Of a DNA stretch of 64,000 bases, positions 20,269-30,600 are shown in pieces. Source of the DNA: Alteromonadaceae bacterium. Lineage in GTDB: Bacteria; Pseudomonadota; Gammaproteobacteria; Enterobacterales; Alteromonadaceae. The translations under genes were made by a program, and so were the position numbers. How positions within the stretch are numbered: the first letter of the stretch is position 1; each line of letters begins with the position of its first letter. The notes under the pieces are model-generated. The model was not told the origin of the DNA and did no database searches. It saw nothing but the letters and a program-made list of their open reading frames with translations. The stretch is from assembly GCA_013216015.1 (NCBI GenBank), contig JABSOI010000003.1, forward strand, positions 1 to 64,000, in the 5' to 3' direction.

Positions 20269-22215
20269 CTAATGACTGATCAATTGAAAACGCGCTTCGG
20301 GCTCCATCTTCCCATTTACCGATGGTTCAATCACTTTCTTTACTGACTTAGACACTTCAGGCTTCAGTGCTTGCGCTAGTTTCACCATATTAATAAATTC
20401 GCCCCGGTAACCATTTTTGTCAGCACCTTTAGAATTTTGAGCTAAAGAAATCACCTCAGCTAAGTCCATTGTAGAAAGGTTCTTGCCACCTCGCAACAAT
20501 TGCCCAAAACCTGCAACAGCTGCTGCAAATTTAAAATTATTACTGGCTCCTTGAAAACTTGACTTTATCTCAGACATTTTAATTGGAATTTCTATTAAAT
20601 TACTTTCATCTTGTTCAGGCAACTTATAACGTAACCTTAAAAAGGCGAGCTCATTGTTAAGTAATTCTCTTTCATCAACCTGTTCTGACTTATTCCTTGA
20701 TGAATTAATGCCTAATGTCTTACTGTTTAGTGAACTATAACGTAAAGAATCAAATAATTTGTTTTTACCGTTTATTAAACTTATTTCATAAATAGCGGTA
20801 ACCGTATGCCCTGCTCCAATATCGCCGGCGTCAACTTTATCATTGTTGAAATCTTCACGCTTTAATGCCCTTGTTTCATAACCAATCAGACGATATTCAC
20901 TGACAGTTTCAGGATTAAACTCTACTTGAATTTTTACATCTTTCGCAATTGTCATTAAGGTCGAAGATAACTCTTCAACTAAAACCTTACGAGCTTCATT
21001 CAAGGTATCAATATAATAAGCGTTACCATTACCATTTTGAGCGAGTTCCTGCATTAACGCATCGTTATAATTACCTCTGCCAAAACCTAATATGCTTAAG
21101 TCTATACCCGATTTTCTTTGTTGCACAACCATATTTTTTAAGGCATTCGGGTTAACAGTACCCACATTAAAGTCACCATCGGTTGCTAAAATAACGCGGT
21201 TAATTCCCCCCTCAATAAATGACTGACGCGCTAAACTGTAAGCAGAAAGAATACCTGCCCCACCATTGGTTGAACCACCGGCAGATAAACGTGCTAATGC
21301 ATCAGTAATAGCATGATGCTTGTCTCCTGATGTTGACTCAAGCACAGTGCCAGCAGCACCCGCATAAACCACTATGGCAACCTTATCTTGTTTATTGAGT
21401 TGATTGGTTAGCATTTTCAAGCCATTTTTTAGCAAGCCCAATTTGTTTGGATTCTTCATAGAGCCAGAAACATCAATTAAAAACACTAAATTGGAAGCGG
21501 GTCTTTCGCTATTTATTATTTTTTTCCCTTGTATTCCAATATGAATTAAGTGTTTATCTTTATTAAATGGACTTGGTGCTACTTCTGTAAAAACGGAAAA
21601 TGCCTGTTCTTGCTGAGAGCCTTCTTGCTTAGAAATACCGGGCTGAGATAAAGCCGGCTGAGGATAATCATAAGAAAAATAATTAATAAACTCTTCAACC
21701 CTAACGGCATCATATTGAGGTAAAGTTCCTTGATTCAATATTCGGCGAATATTAGCGTAAGATGCTGTATCAACATCAATTGAAAAAGTTGATACGGGTT
21801 GTTGATTGACTAACTTGGTAGCATTATCGTCTTGATTTGAGTACTTTTCTGTATTGCTGTCTGTTTTCCTTTTAAAAAAAGGTTCTGGATAAATATCACG
21901 CCTTGGCATATGACCCATATTAGAATGTCTTTGAATCAATGCCATTCTGCTCTTAGACTGATTTTGCTCCTTCATTGTTATCATTTTTGCATCTGCTGAA
22001 CTTTCAACTAACACTGATATTGTTTCAACTGGATAATTTACAATTTCAATACCTTGCTTTGGCTGACTAATTTTCACTTCATCATTATAATTTACTTCAA
22101 CTTGTTCAATTTCATCTTTGTTTTGTTCCTTGCCCTGATCAACTTGCGGATCCTGCGCACAAGAAGCTAACATAAACGCCATTGAATATAATATTATTTG
22201 AATTGATTGTTTCAT
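20269..22215 (-). CDS. von Willebrand factor type A lipoprotein (YfbK-like)
   Basis: A 648-residue predicted lipoprotein with lipobox LASC-A (Cys19). A von Willebrand domain N-terminal region (PVSTFSIDVDTASYANIRRIL, then VRVEEFINYFSYDYP) precedes the A domain, which has a complete metal-ion site (DVSGS in VFLIDVSGSMKN, and TDGDFNVG further on). The C-terminal region resembles the DUF3520 domain of YfbK proteins (ELAFLRLRYKLPEQDES, then FAAAVAGFGQLLRGG). Such proteins bind partner proteins in a metal-dependent way, but the partners are not known. In this group the gene is often next to an ECF sigma factor, as here. The divergent gap to ggt is 202 bases. Confidence 0.87.
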   Translation of the reverse strand: MKQSIQIILYSMAFMLASCAQDPQVDQGKEQNKDEIEQVEVNYNDEVKISQPKQGIEIVNYPVETISVLVESSADAKMITMKEQNQSKSRMALIQRHSNMGHMPRRDIYPEPFFKRKTDSNTEKYSNQDDNATKLVNQQPVSTFSIDVDTASYANIRRILNQGTLPQYDAVRVEEFINYFSYDYPQPALSQPGISKQEGSQQEQAFSVFTEVAPSPFNKDKHLIHIGIQGKKIINSERPASNLVFLIDVSGSMKNPNKLGLLKNGLKMLTNQLNKQDKVAIVVYAGAAGTVLESTSGDKHHAITDALARLSAGGSTNGGAGILSAYSLARQSFIEGGINRVILATDGDFNVGTVNPNALKNMVVQQRKSGIDLSILGFGRGNYNDALMQELAQNGNGNAYYIDTLNEARKVLVEELSSTLMTIAKDVKIQVEFNPETVSEYRLIGYETRALKREDFNNDKVDAGDIGAGHTVTAIYEISLINGKNKLFDSLRYSSLNSKTLGINSSRNKSEQVDERELLNNELAFLRLRYKLPEQDESNLIEIPIKMSEIKSSFQGASNNFKFAAAVAGFGQLLRGGKNLSTMDLAEVISLAQNSKGADKNGYRGEFINMVKLAQALKPEVSKSVKKVIEPSVNGKMEPEARFQLISH

Positions 22216-22417
22216 CTTGCTTGCTCCATTAACATTTTTACACTGGTTAATGTTATAAACGAATGAAGATTCAAAAGGGGTTATTTATTTTAATTAACTT
22301 TGTTTATAACTAACTTTGTATAAAAGTACACAATGGATCAGGTATATTGTTCACAACAAGATTACAATTCAACTTATTCAGCTTTTGAACGCAATAAAAT
22401 TTAATGAGGAATAACCT

Positions 22418-24193
22418 TTGTTAAGCATTACCAAAATAATATTTATCTGTATATGTGTATTTTCTTTAATATTTCCCGCACAAGCAGCATCAAATACCAA
22501 TACAGAAAGCACAACCACAACCAATAGAACCCAACACCAGCAAGCTATTTATAGCGACATGGCCAGACACCATCCTGTATGGGCAAAAGAAGGCATGGTT
22601 TCCAGCCAGGAAGCTTTGGCAACACAAATTGGTGTTGATATTTTAGCAAAAGGTGGCAATGCAATTGACGCCGCAGTGGCTGTTGGTTATGCCCTGGCTG
22701 TTACTTTACCTCGTGCCGGAAACCTTGGCGGCGGTGGATTTATGATGATTTACCTCGCCGATGAAAAACGCACTATTGCCCTTGATTATCGGGAAATGGC
22801 ACCATTAAAAGCTCATAAAGATATGTTTCTGGACCAAAAAGGCAACGCTGACAAAAAACTGTCCCGCTTTCACGGGTTAGCTGTCGGGATCCCCGGAACA
22901 GTAATGGGAATGGAACACGCTTTGGCAAAATATGGCACCATGACCCGAAAAGAGGTCATGGCCCCAGCAATTAACCTTGCCAGAAATGGCATCGTTGTTA
23001 CTGCCGATTTAGCAAACTCGCTTAATAACTTGTACGAACGTTTAGCACAATGGCCCAGCTCTCATTCCATTTTCTATAAAAAAGACGGCTCAAGTTACCA
23101 ACCGGGTGAACGATTATTTCAAACTGATTTGGCGAATAGTTTAGCGTTAATATCAAGTAAGGGTAATGCAGGATTTTATCAGGGAAGCACAGCGAATAAA
23201 ATTAGTACTGCAGTACAAAAAGCTGGTGGTGTATTGTCTGTCGATGATTTCAACCATTATAAGGTCGTGGAACGCCAAGCAGTAACGGGCGACTATCGGG
23301 GCTATCAAATTACATCAATGCCACCACCCTCTTCTGGTGGTGTTCATGTAATACAAATGCTAAATATGTTAGAGCAATATCCAATTGAAACAATGGGCCA
23401 TAATACCAGCGATACCATACACGTAATGGCAGAATCAATGAGACAGGCATATGCTGACCGCAGTAAATATTTAGGCGATCCGGATTTTGTTGACGTACCT
23501 ATTTCCGGGCTGATTAATAAACAATACGCTAAAAATCTGGTCGCTAACATCAATCCTGACAAAGCCAATTTAAGCAAGGATATTGCGCCGGGAGTAGTTT
23601 TACCTTACGAAAGCAATGAAACAACTCACTTTAGCGTTATCGATAAATTCGGCAATGCGGTTTCAAATACCTACACCCTGAATTTCAGCTATGGCTCGGG
23701 TTTGGTTGCACAAGGAACCGGTATTTTACTCAATAATGAAATGGACGATTTTTCAGCCAAACCCGGCAGTCTCAACGGTTACGGTTTAATTGGCGGCAAA
23801 GCCAATGCCGTAGCACCTTACAAACGTCCTTTAAGTTCAATGACACCTGTAATAATACTCAAAGATAACAAAGCTTACATTATTACGGGCAGCCCCGGTG
23901 GTTCACGTATCATCACCACCACTTTACAGATAATAATGAATGTAATTGATCATAAAATGAATATTGCTGAAGCTACTGCTGCGCCTCGAATACATCATCA
24001 ATGGTTGCCTGATTATCTGCGCATAGAAAAAGGTATCAGCAAAGACACCATTCAATTATTAAAAGCCAAGGGCCATAAAGTGAAAATAAGATCTTCAATG
24101 GGCAGCACTCAAAGTATCAGGATCACTGATAAAGGTGTTTTTGGTTCATCAGATCCCCGCCGCCCTTCAGCTTTAAGTAAAGGACATAACTAA
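22418..24193 (+). CDS. ggt: Gamma-glutamyltransferase
   Basis: Periplasmic gamma-glutamyltransferase that hydrolyses glutathione and transfers its glutamyl group. The 591-residue precursor has a signal peptide (cleavage near PAQAA, residue 23). The large subunit includes GNLGGGGFMMIYL and LDYREMAP. The nucleophile of the small subunit, which also cleaves the precursor, is Thr402 in NETTHFSVIDKFGNAVSNTYTLN; the Gly-Gly pair of the oxyanion hole appears in GSPGGSRIITT. The start is TTG, supported by GAGGA eight bases upstream. The stop overlaps the next start (TAATG), so translation is coupled to the oligopeptidase gene: a plausible glutathione and peptide breakdown pair. Confidence 0.95.
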   Translation: MLSITKIIFICICVFSLIFPAQAASNTNTESTTTTNRTQHQQAIYSDMARHHPVWAKEGMVSSQEALATQIGVDILAKGGNAIDAAVAVGYALAVTLPRAGNLGGGGFMMIYLADEKRTIALDYREMAPLKAHKDMFLDQKGNADKKLSRFHGLAVGIPGTVMGMEHALAKYGTMTRKEVMAPAINLARNGIVVTADLANSLNNLYERLAQWPSSHSIFYKKDGSSYQPGERLFQTDLANSLALISSKGNAGFYQGSTANKISTAVQKAGGVLSVDDFNHYKVVERQAVTGDYRGYQITSMPPPSSGGVHVIQMLNMLEQYPIETMGHNTSDTIHVMAESMRQAYADRSKYLGDPDFVDVPISGLINKQYAKNLVANINPDKANLSKDIAPGVVLPYESNETTHFSVIDKFGNAVSNTYTLNFSYGSGLVAQGTGILLNNEMDDFSAKPGSLNGYGLIGGKANAVAPYKRPLSSMTPVIILKDNKAYIITGSPGGSRIITTTLQIIMNVIDHKMNIAEATAAPRIHHQWLPDYLRIEKGISKDTIQLLKAKGHKVKIRSSMGSTQSIRITDKGVFGSSDPRRPSALSKGHN

Positions 24194-26340
24194 TGTCAGT
24201 TAATACAAATAATTCATCTGCACAAAATCCACCTGTAGCAAAAAAAATGGCTCACGAAATGACCCATCATGATCACAGCAGAGTTGATCATTATTATTGG
24301 ATGCGTGATGACAGTCGTACAAACAAAGAAATTTTAGCTCATCTGGCAGCTGAAAATAGCTATGCTGATGCAATGCTCGCCAAACAACAACCATTGCAAG
24401 ACGCTTTATTCAACGAATTAAAAGGGCGAATTGTCAAAGATGATAATACCATTCCAACCCAAGATGGAACATATTGGTATCATTCAGAAATTAGCGGTGA
24501 GGAGGAGTATTCACGTTACTATCGTAGGGAAAGCTACCGTGGGACAAGCGTTCCAGAAACGAATGTTTCAGACACAACTCAAAATGAAAATGACTCCGAC
24601 AACAAAACCCTGTTATTAGACGTAAATGAACGAGCAAATAACGCCGAGTTTTATGATTTAGGTGATATTTCCATCAGCCCGAACGACCAATTAATGTCGT
24701 TGTCTGAAGACACCTCCGGCCGCCGCATTTACAACATTTTCTTTAAAAATCTTGAGAGCACAAACACTAATAACTATTTACCTGACGTACTTGAGCAAAC
24801 CGAAGGACAAATTGTTTGGGCTAACGATAATAAAACAGTTTTTTACGTAAAAAAAGATCTTGAAACCTTACTTGGCACACAAGTTTACCGACATAAACTG
24901 GGTACGGAACAAACCGAAGATGTACTCGTTTATCAAGAAGATGATCACAGTTTTTACATGAGCTTAAGTAAAAGTCGTGACGAATCAACAATATTTCTCA
25001 ATTTGCACGCCACTGAATCAACTAATACCTTCCAACTGAATGCCAATACCCCTGAAGGTGAATTTACCCAATTAATTGAGCATCAGGAACAGCACGAATA
25101 TTGTGTAGATAAACTGGGAGACTGGTTTTATATTGTTACCAACTGGCAGGCAAAAAACTTCCGTTTAATGAAAGTAGCCATCGATAAAATATCGGATAAA
25201 AATAATTGGCAAGAAATAATTCCCCATCGTAATGATGTATTATTGGAAGACATCGAATTATTTAACAACTTCATTGTGCTGTCTGAACGCCAACAAGGCC
25301 AAATTCGCTTTATAGTTTACAAAATCAGTGACAATAAACTCGCGGAACAATACCCGTTAGAATTTGATGATTCTTGTTATTTCGCCTGTTTTGGCAATAA
25401 TCCTGAGCCTGAAAGCACTTGTGTGCGGATCTATTATTCCAGCATGACAACCCCTTCTTCTCATTATGATTTTGACCTAGCCACCGGTGAACGTAAATTG
25501 CTTAAACAGCAAAAAGTATTAGGCAATTTCAATCCCGAAAATTATCGTTCTGAGCGTATAATGGTCACCGCACGAGACGGAGTATCAGTGCCTGCATCTA
25601 TAGTTTACCGTCACGATACTTTTAACAAAGACGGCACTAATCCTTTATTACAAGATGGTTACGGCGCTTACGGCATTACTTTCGACCCATGTTTTTCCAG
25701 CGATATTTTAAGTTTATTAGACCGGGGATTTGTTTACGTTATCGCCCATATTCGTGGTTCAGAAATGCTTGGCCGACATTGGTATGATCATGGCAAAAAA
25801 GAACATAAACAAAACACGTTCAACGATTTTATTGATGTTACCAAAGCTTTAGTGGCGCAAGGATACGGAGCCAGCGACAAAATTTTTGCTTCAGGAGGAA
25901 GTGCCGGTGGCCTGCTGATGGGAGCGATCATGAATCAATCACCCGAGCTTTACCTGGGCATTGGCTGTCATGTTCCATTTCTGGATGTTTTAACCACAAT
26001 GCTAGACGAAAGCATTCCATTAACCACCAATGAATATGACGAATGGGGCAACCCAAATGAACCGCATCATTATCAAACAATATTAAACTACTCACCCTAC
26101 GACAATATAAGCGCACAAAACTACCCGAACATATTAGTAACCACGGGTTTACACGACTCACAAGTACAATATTTCGAACCAATGAAATGGGTTGCCAAAA
26201 TGCGTGAAGTAAAAACCGACAACAACCTGTTGGTTTTTAAAACAGATATGGATGTTGGCCACGGCGGCGCTTCTGGTAGGTTTAAAAGTTTGAAAGAAAA
26301 AGCGCTGGAAATGGTTTTTTTTATTAGCTTGTTGGAATGA
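24193..26340 (+). CDS. ptrB: Oligopeptidase B (prolyl oligopeptidase family S9A)
   Basis: Cytoplasmic serine peptidase that cuts short peptides after Arg or Lys. The 715-residue protein has an N-terminal DHYYWMRDDSR motif and a seven-bladed propeller (about 70-415), then an alpha/beta-hydrolase domain. The triad is visible as Ser570 (ASGGSAGGLLMG), Asp655 (GLHDSQV) and His690 (VGHGGASGRF). The VDHYYWMRDD start and the DEWGNPNEP loop fit oligopeptidase B better than prolyl oligopeptidase. No signal peptide. It starts on the last base of the ggt stop codon. Confidence 0.93.
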   Translation: MSVNTNNSSAQNPPVAKKMAHEMTHHDHSRVDHYYWMRDDSRTNKEILAHLAAENSYADAMLAKQQPLQDALFNELKGRIVKDDNTIPTQDGTYWYHSEISGEEEYSRYYRRESYRGTSVPETNVSDTTQNENDSDNKTLLLDVNERANNAEFYDLGDISISPNDQLMSLSEDTSGRRIYNIFFKNLESTNTNNYLPDVLEQTEGQIVWANDNKTVFYVKKDLETLLGTQVYRHKLGTEQTEDVLVYQEDDHSFYMSLSKSRDESTIFLNLHATESTNTFQLNANTPEGEFTQLIEHQEQHEYCVDKLGDWFYIVTNWQAKNFRLMKVAIDKISDKNNWQEIIPHRNDVLLEDIELFNNFIVLSERQQGQIRFIVYKISDNKLAEQYPLEFDDSCYFACFGNNPEPESTCVRIYYSSMTTPSSHYDFDLATGERKLLKQQKVLGNFNPENYRSERIMVTARDGVSVPASIVYRHDTFNKDGTNPLLQDGYGAYGITFDPCFSSDILSLLDRGFVYVIAHIRGSEMLGRHWYDHGKKEHKQNTFNDFIDVTKALVAQGYGASDKIFASGGSAGGLLMGAIMNQSPELYLGIGCHVPFLDVLTTMLDESIPLTTNEYDEWGNPNEPHHYQTILNYSPYDNISAQNYPNILVTTGLHDSQVQYFEPMKWVAKMREVKTDNNLLVFKTDMDVGHGGASGRFKSLKEKALEMVFFISLLE

Positions 26341-26389
26341 TGGGTTGAAGGTTTTGCTACTTAATTGAGCAATATCAATATACAAGACT

Positions 26390-26470
26390 ATGTACCCGTG
26401 ATCGTAGAACGCACATTTATGTGCAAGGCGCTTTAAAGTGATGCGTGGATAAATCCACGTTTTACGGGTT
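26390..26470. repeat. Short palindrome-rich repeat downstream of ptrB
   Basis: TACCCGT near 26391 and ACGGGTT near 26462 are inverted, enclosing two small hairpins, GCACATTTATGTGC and CGTGGATAAATCCACG. It looks like a REP-type or small MITE sequence. No second copy was noticed in the window. Confidence 0.45.
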
Positions 26471-26603
26471 ACTCGAATAAATCTACATGTGTTCTTCCCA
26501 GTTTTTAAATTTTAACAGCAATACTTAACTGATTATTCAATCAACTGGAATGATGTCAGCGTTCTCTCTCGGTAAGGGACAAATAGCGTGTTAAGCTGAC
26601 AAC

Positions 26604-26644
26604 TTTGAGTTTGAGTTTGAGTTTGAGTTTGAGTTTGAGTTTGA
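26604..26644 (+). repeat. Hexanucleotide microsatellite (TTTGAG, about 6.8 copies)
   Basis: Six perfect TTTGAG units run from 26604 to 26639 and a seventh is nearly complete. The array lies in non-coding DNA between ptrB and the pseudogene at 26921. Its length could vary by slippage; no flanking promoter was recognised. Confidence 0.9.
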
Positions 26645-26920
26645 ATAATTTTAAATGTTTGATATACATTTTTTCACCTGAACACTGATAATAATTGCCC
26701 ATTTCCAAAAATATCAATAACAAATCAAGAACAATAAAGCACCAATAACGAAAATGATAAACCTCTGCAATAACATGTGTAAAAACATCAAAGATGGAAA
26801 GAAGAATTCAGAACTTTCTACAAGATTAGATTGCTTGAAGGAATTATCAGAAGATCTTTATAGTCAGAAAGTAATTAAGAAGAACGCTAAGCAATATTCT
26901 CTGGCCTAAGGGGCCAAGCT

Positions 26921-27337
26921 AAAGGGCTGTATTGGCTTTACTTGACTGAAACGTAAGATAGAAGCTATGCAGATGTGTCCTCTCAATTGACTATGGGTGG
27001 TGAGTTTAAAGGTTGGCGATACGCTAGTACTGAGGAGGTTATTACATTTTGGTCGAACCTGGGTATGCCTACCTTTCGTGATGCAGATTTACATTCAGGA
27101 ACAATTGAATATTCAAATTTTCCAACAGCCGTTGATCTATTGGGTAACCGGAGGTATATAGCCTCTAGCACCCACAACACCCTGCATACGTTTCACTTGT
27201 TTAACAGGGTGTTATCGATTCAAAATTTAATCCGAATCTGCTTTAAACTTCTACTGATTAATGTCAGTTCAGCGGTAAAAGGGTATATTAGCGCTGTTAC
27301 GTCGATCCCCAATCAACTAGGTCATGTTCTGAAATAG
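26921..27337 (+). pseudogene. Decayed gene for a secreted protein
   Basis: In one frame the sequence reads KGLYWLYLTET, a TAA at 26954-26956, then DRSYADVSSQLTMGGEFKGW and RYASTEEVITFWSNLGMP. The GLxWLxLTxT plus SY-x2-V-x3-L plus GWRYAT-x2-EV pattern is common in exported proteins that often end in a PEP-CTERM-like sorting tail. Here the start is missing, the stop interrupts the motif, and after about 27100 the similarity fades. It is a fragment, not an expressed gene. The rest of 26341-26920 holds the repeats listed and no gene. Confidence 0.55.
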
Positions 27338-27497
27338 ACGTTACCATTTCCAGTTCGTCACACTGAATAAGTGTTTGTGTCTGTTCAATAATGCTGGCGA
27401 ACAAATCATCACCTCGACCATTAGTTTTGCTGTTAAGCCCCACCCATGCATTTCGAGTAGATTTCTTAGCTGCGTACATACAATGGTCGGCTACATC
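27297..27497 (-). pseudogene. Detached 3' end of the hybrid kinase/diguanylate cyclase gene
   Basis: Read on the minus strand this segment encodes DVADHCMYAAKKSTRNAWVG, the last helix of a GGDEF domain (usual form ADxALYxAKxxGRN), and about 45 further residues up to a stop at 27297. It is in the right order and strand to continue the gene at 27584-31996, from which it is separated only by the MITE at 27500-27658. Removing the MITE and one TA rejoins the frame (VI-DVADHCMYAAK). Confidence 0.85.
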
Positions 27498-27499
27498 TA

Positions 27500-27658
27500 T
27501 ACCCGTTACCTTTCAAAATGCGGGAATTTGAGGTGAATTAAAAAGCATAGTTACAAGACGCTGATTCGCCGGATAAGTTATTCTTATTTAAGATTCAGCA
27601 ACGCAGTAAATATGTTTTTTAAACGAATCAAAACCTGCATTTTGAATGGTGATGGGTA
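27500..27658. mobile_element. 159-bp TA-flanked MITE inserted in the kinase gene
   Basis: The ends are TACCCGTTACCTTTCAAAAT (27500-27519) and an inverted near-copy at 27639-27658 (TACCCATCACCATTCAAAAT on the other strand). Each side is flanked by TA (27498-27499 and 27659-27660), the target duplication typical of IS630/Tc1-mariner transposition. It has no gene of its own; on the minus strand its first bases supply new codons and a stop to the interrupted gene. Confidence 0.88.
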
Positions 27659-30600
27659 TATTACCTGTGTCCATGTCAATGCTTCGGTTTTTAGTGTAGA
27701 AAAAGGGTAACAGGCAAAACCAATAGAACAGGTTTTTTTAAGCACGTTATCTTCTCCTTCGCTATATTCTCCAATATAAAAATCATGGCTTTCAACTGTC
27801 TGCCTTAACCGCTCAGCTAATTTCGGTGCATTTTTACGTTCAGTAAAGCGGGCAATAACCAAAAACTCTTCACCACCCCAACGGACCAAATAATCTGTTT
27901 CTCGAAATACCTGTTCAAGAATTTCTTTAATTTGAATTAACACCGCATCGCCAGCGGTATGACCGTGAATATCATTGACCTGCTTAAAGTGGTCAAGGTC
28001 TATAAGGAAAAAAATGAGATCTGACGCTTGTGGCGTATCCTTGTTTTTTCCTTTATTCCAACCATAGTATTTGCGCAAGACCAGGGCAATATCGTTTTCA
28101 ATGTTATTGATTAAGAAATGACGATTTTTTAGGCCGGTTAATTGGTCGGTTAAACTCACTTTTTCTAACTTTGAATAGGCCGTTTGTAATTCTTGTGTCT
28201 TGTGTTGTAATTCTTCAGTTTTGTGTTGTAGTTGCTTGGTGCGTTCTAGCACTTTATTTTCTAAGTTACGGTTAATATCCAGTAGTTTTAACTGTGTTTC
28301 CACCCGCGTTAATAGCTCTTGTTTCGATACAGGCTTACTCAGATAGTCATTAGCACCAATGGCAAAACTATGCACCATGTCATTTAGCTGGTTTTTTGCA
28401 GTTAGAAAAATCACGGGAAGATCATTAATATGATGGGTCTTACGGATAATTTCACAGACTTCATAACCAGACATTTTGGGCATCATAATATCAAGTAAAA
28501 TCAAATCAAAAGGACCTTGCTCAGCGATCATCTGTAATGCTTGCTCTCCACCACTGGCTTCGAGCAACTGATAATTTTGCACACAAAGGTGATTACTTAA
28601 TACCTGACGGTTAACCGGTTCATCATCAACCAATAAAAGTCGAAAGTTGTTGGTTTTATCCCTGGGTTGAGAATGATCTTTAAAAAGGTGTTGAGAATTT
28701 TGTGCAGGTTTATCCTTCATCAAATGTAGGCGTGCAATACTGCTGTTATCACTGGTATTGATCATCGCAGGCTCTTGCGCAACCGGCAATGTAAAACTAA
28801 AGGTAGACCCCTTACCTAAAGTCGATTCAACAACTAGCACACCACCATGTAATTCCACTAATTGCTTGCTCACAGCAAGACCTAAACCCGTACCACCATA
28901 AACTCGGGTAGCTGTTCCTTGAACTTGTTCAAATGATTCAAATATGGTGGTTAATCTATCTTCGGGTATACCCATACCTGTATCGCTAATCTTCACCTTG
29001 ATCCAACCATTTTTTGTTTTGGCTGATACGGTAATAAGGCCGTGTTCAGTAAACTTTATCGCATTAGCAATTAGGTTATGCAATGTTTGCTGTATACGGT
29101 TTTCATCTGCCTGAGCAGCAATAAAATCAGTCGCCACATCATTCACCAATTCAATTTCTTTATCTCCCAGAAGTGGTCTTGATAACGCCAGCACAACTTC
29201 CGTCATGGTATGTAAATCTATCGGTTTGGTATACAATTCTATGTCATGGTTTTTCAGTTTAGAGAAGTCCAGAATATCATTAACCAGATTCGCAAGACGT
29301 TTACCACTGGCCACTACCATGGCGAGGTTTTGATTCGCTTTTTCCGGTAGTTTACCCGCAACACCGTCCATCAAGGATTCGGCCAATCCAATAATTCCGT
29401 TTAAAGGCGTACGTAATTCGTGAGAGGTATTGGCCAGAAATTCATCTTTGAGTATGTCAACCTGTTTGAGTTGACGAACAATCGAACGTTCATAAAGTAC
29501 TTTTTTTCGTTGGCCGTGAACATAGGACACTACTAAACTGATTAGTGCAAATGTGTACAGGAAAATAGCCGTATTAGTTAACCACCAAGGTGGTAGTATT
29601 TTAATTTTTAAAGATCGGGTTTTTTTTAATGTTGGATTATGTAAATCATAGGCCTGTACTTCAAATATATAATCACCGGCACCGATGTTGGTGTATGTTG
29701 CTCTTTTGTTATCTTTCCCTGACTCAATCCACTTTGTGTCCAGGCCCTTTAATTTATATCTATACCTTACCAAGTTTGGATATTTCGCATTAGGTGAGAT
29801 AAACTCGAAGCTGAAAGGGGATTGATTGTATTTTAACTTTAAAGTTTCTATTTCGTTTATATGTAGGGGTAAAGTGAATATCTTATTGGATGTTTCATCT
29901 TGATTTTCGTTGTAGTTAATTTTGGAAGTAGAAACATTAATTTTGGTATTAGCAATCAATAGTTTTGTTAATGAAGGTTTTTTTATTATTTGTGTTAAAT
30001 CTAAAATATCTTTTGGTTCAAAGCGATAATACCCATTTGAGCTGCCAAAATAGATATTGTTATTGGATGATTTTAATGAACTAGAAACGATAAATTCAAA
30101 ATCTGTTAAATTGAAATCTTTACCGTAGTTTTTAACTGTTTGAGTTTTCGGTGAAATAGCACTAATGCCGCTATTGGTTGTTAACCAAGCCATGTCATTA
30201 TCATCAACTAAGATTGAATTAACAAAGCTATTAGCCAATTGGTTATTTTCATTGAAGACATTGACAGATTTATCTTTTCGGTTGATTAATGCGACACCTT
30301 GAGATTGTGAACCTAGCCATAACCAATCCTTAGTAATAACGATAATATTTGTTAGACTAAATTTGTATTGATTTGTCGGTGAAATGTTTTGATTAGTAAA
30401 AGAACGGTTACTTAAATTAAACTTAAGTAATTGGTCGTCTTTTGAAGTTACCCAAATATTACTTTCTTCATCAACTTGTAGGCTTGTAAGACCAATGTCG
30501 TTTTCAGGTTTATATCGTTCAAAAGATTGAAATTCAGTATCATAAGAAGCTAAAAAACCATTTTCATCAATATACCAAATTGTTTTATCAAAATTTATTA

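Noticed and set aside
26975-27337. A real 120-residue gene starting with GTG
   Set aside because: Homology-like motifs continue upstream of the GTG across a stop codon, so this is a fragment of a decayed gene.
27297-27479. A stand-alone 60-residue gene
   Set aside because: It is the detached 3' end of the kinase/cyclase gene; its sequence matches the last GGDEF helix and rejoins in frame when the MITE is removed.
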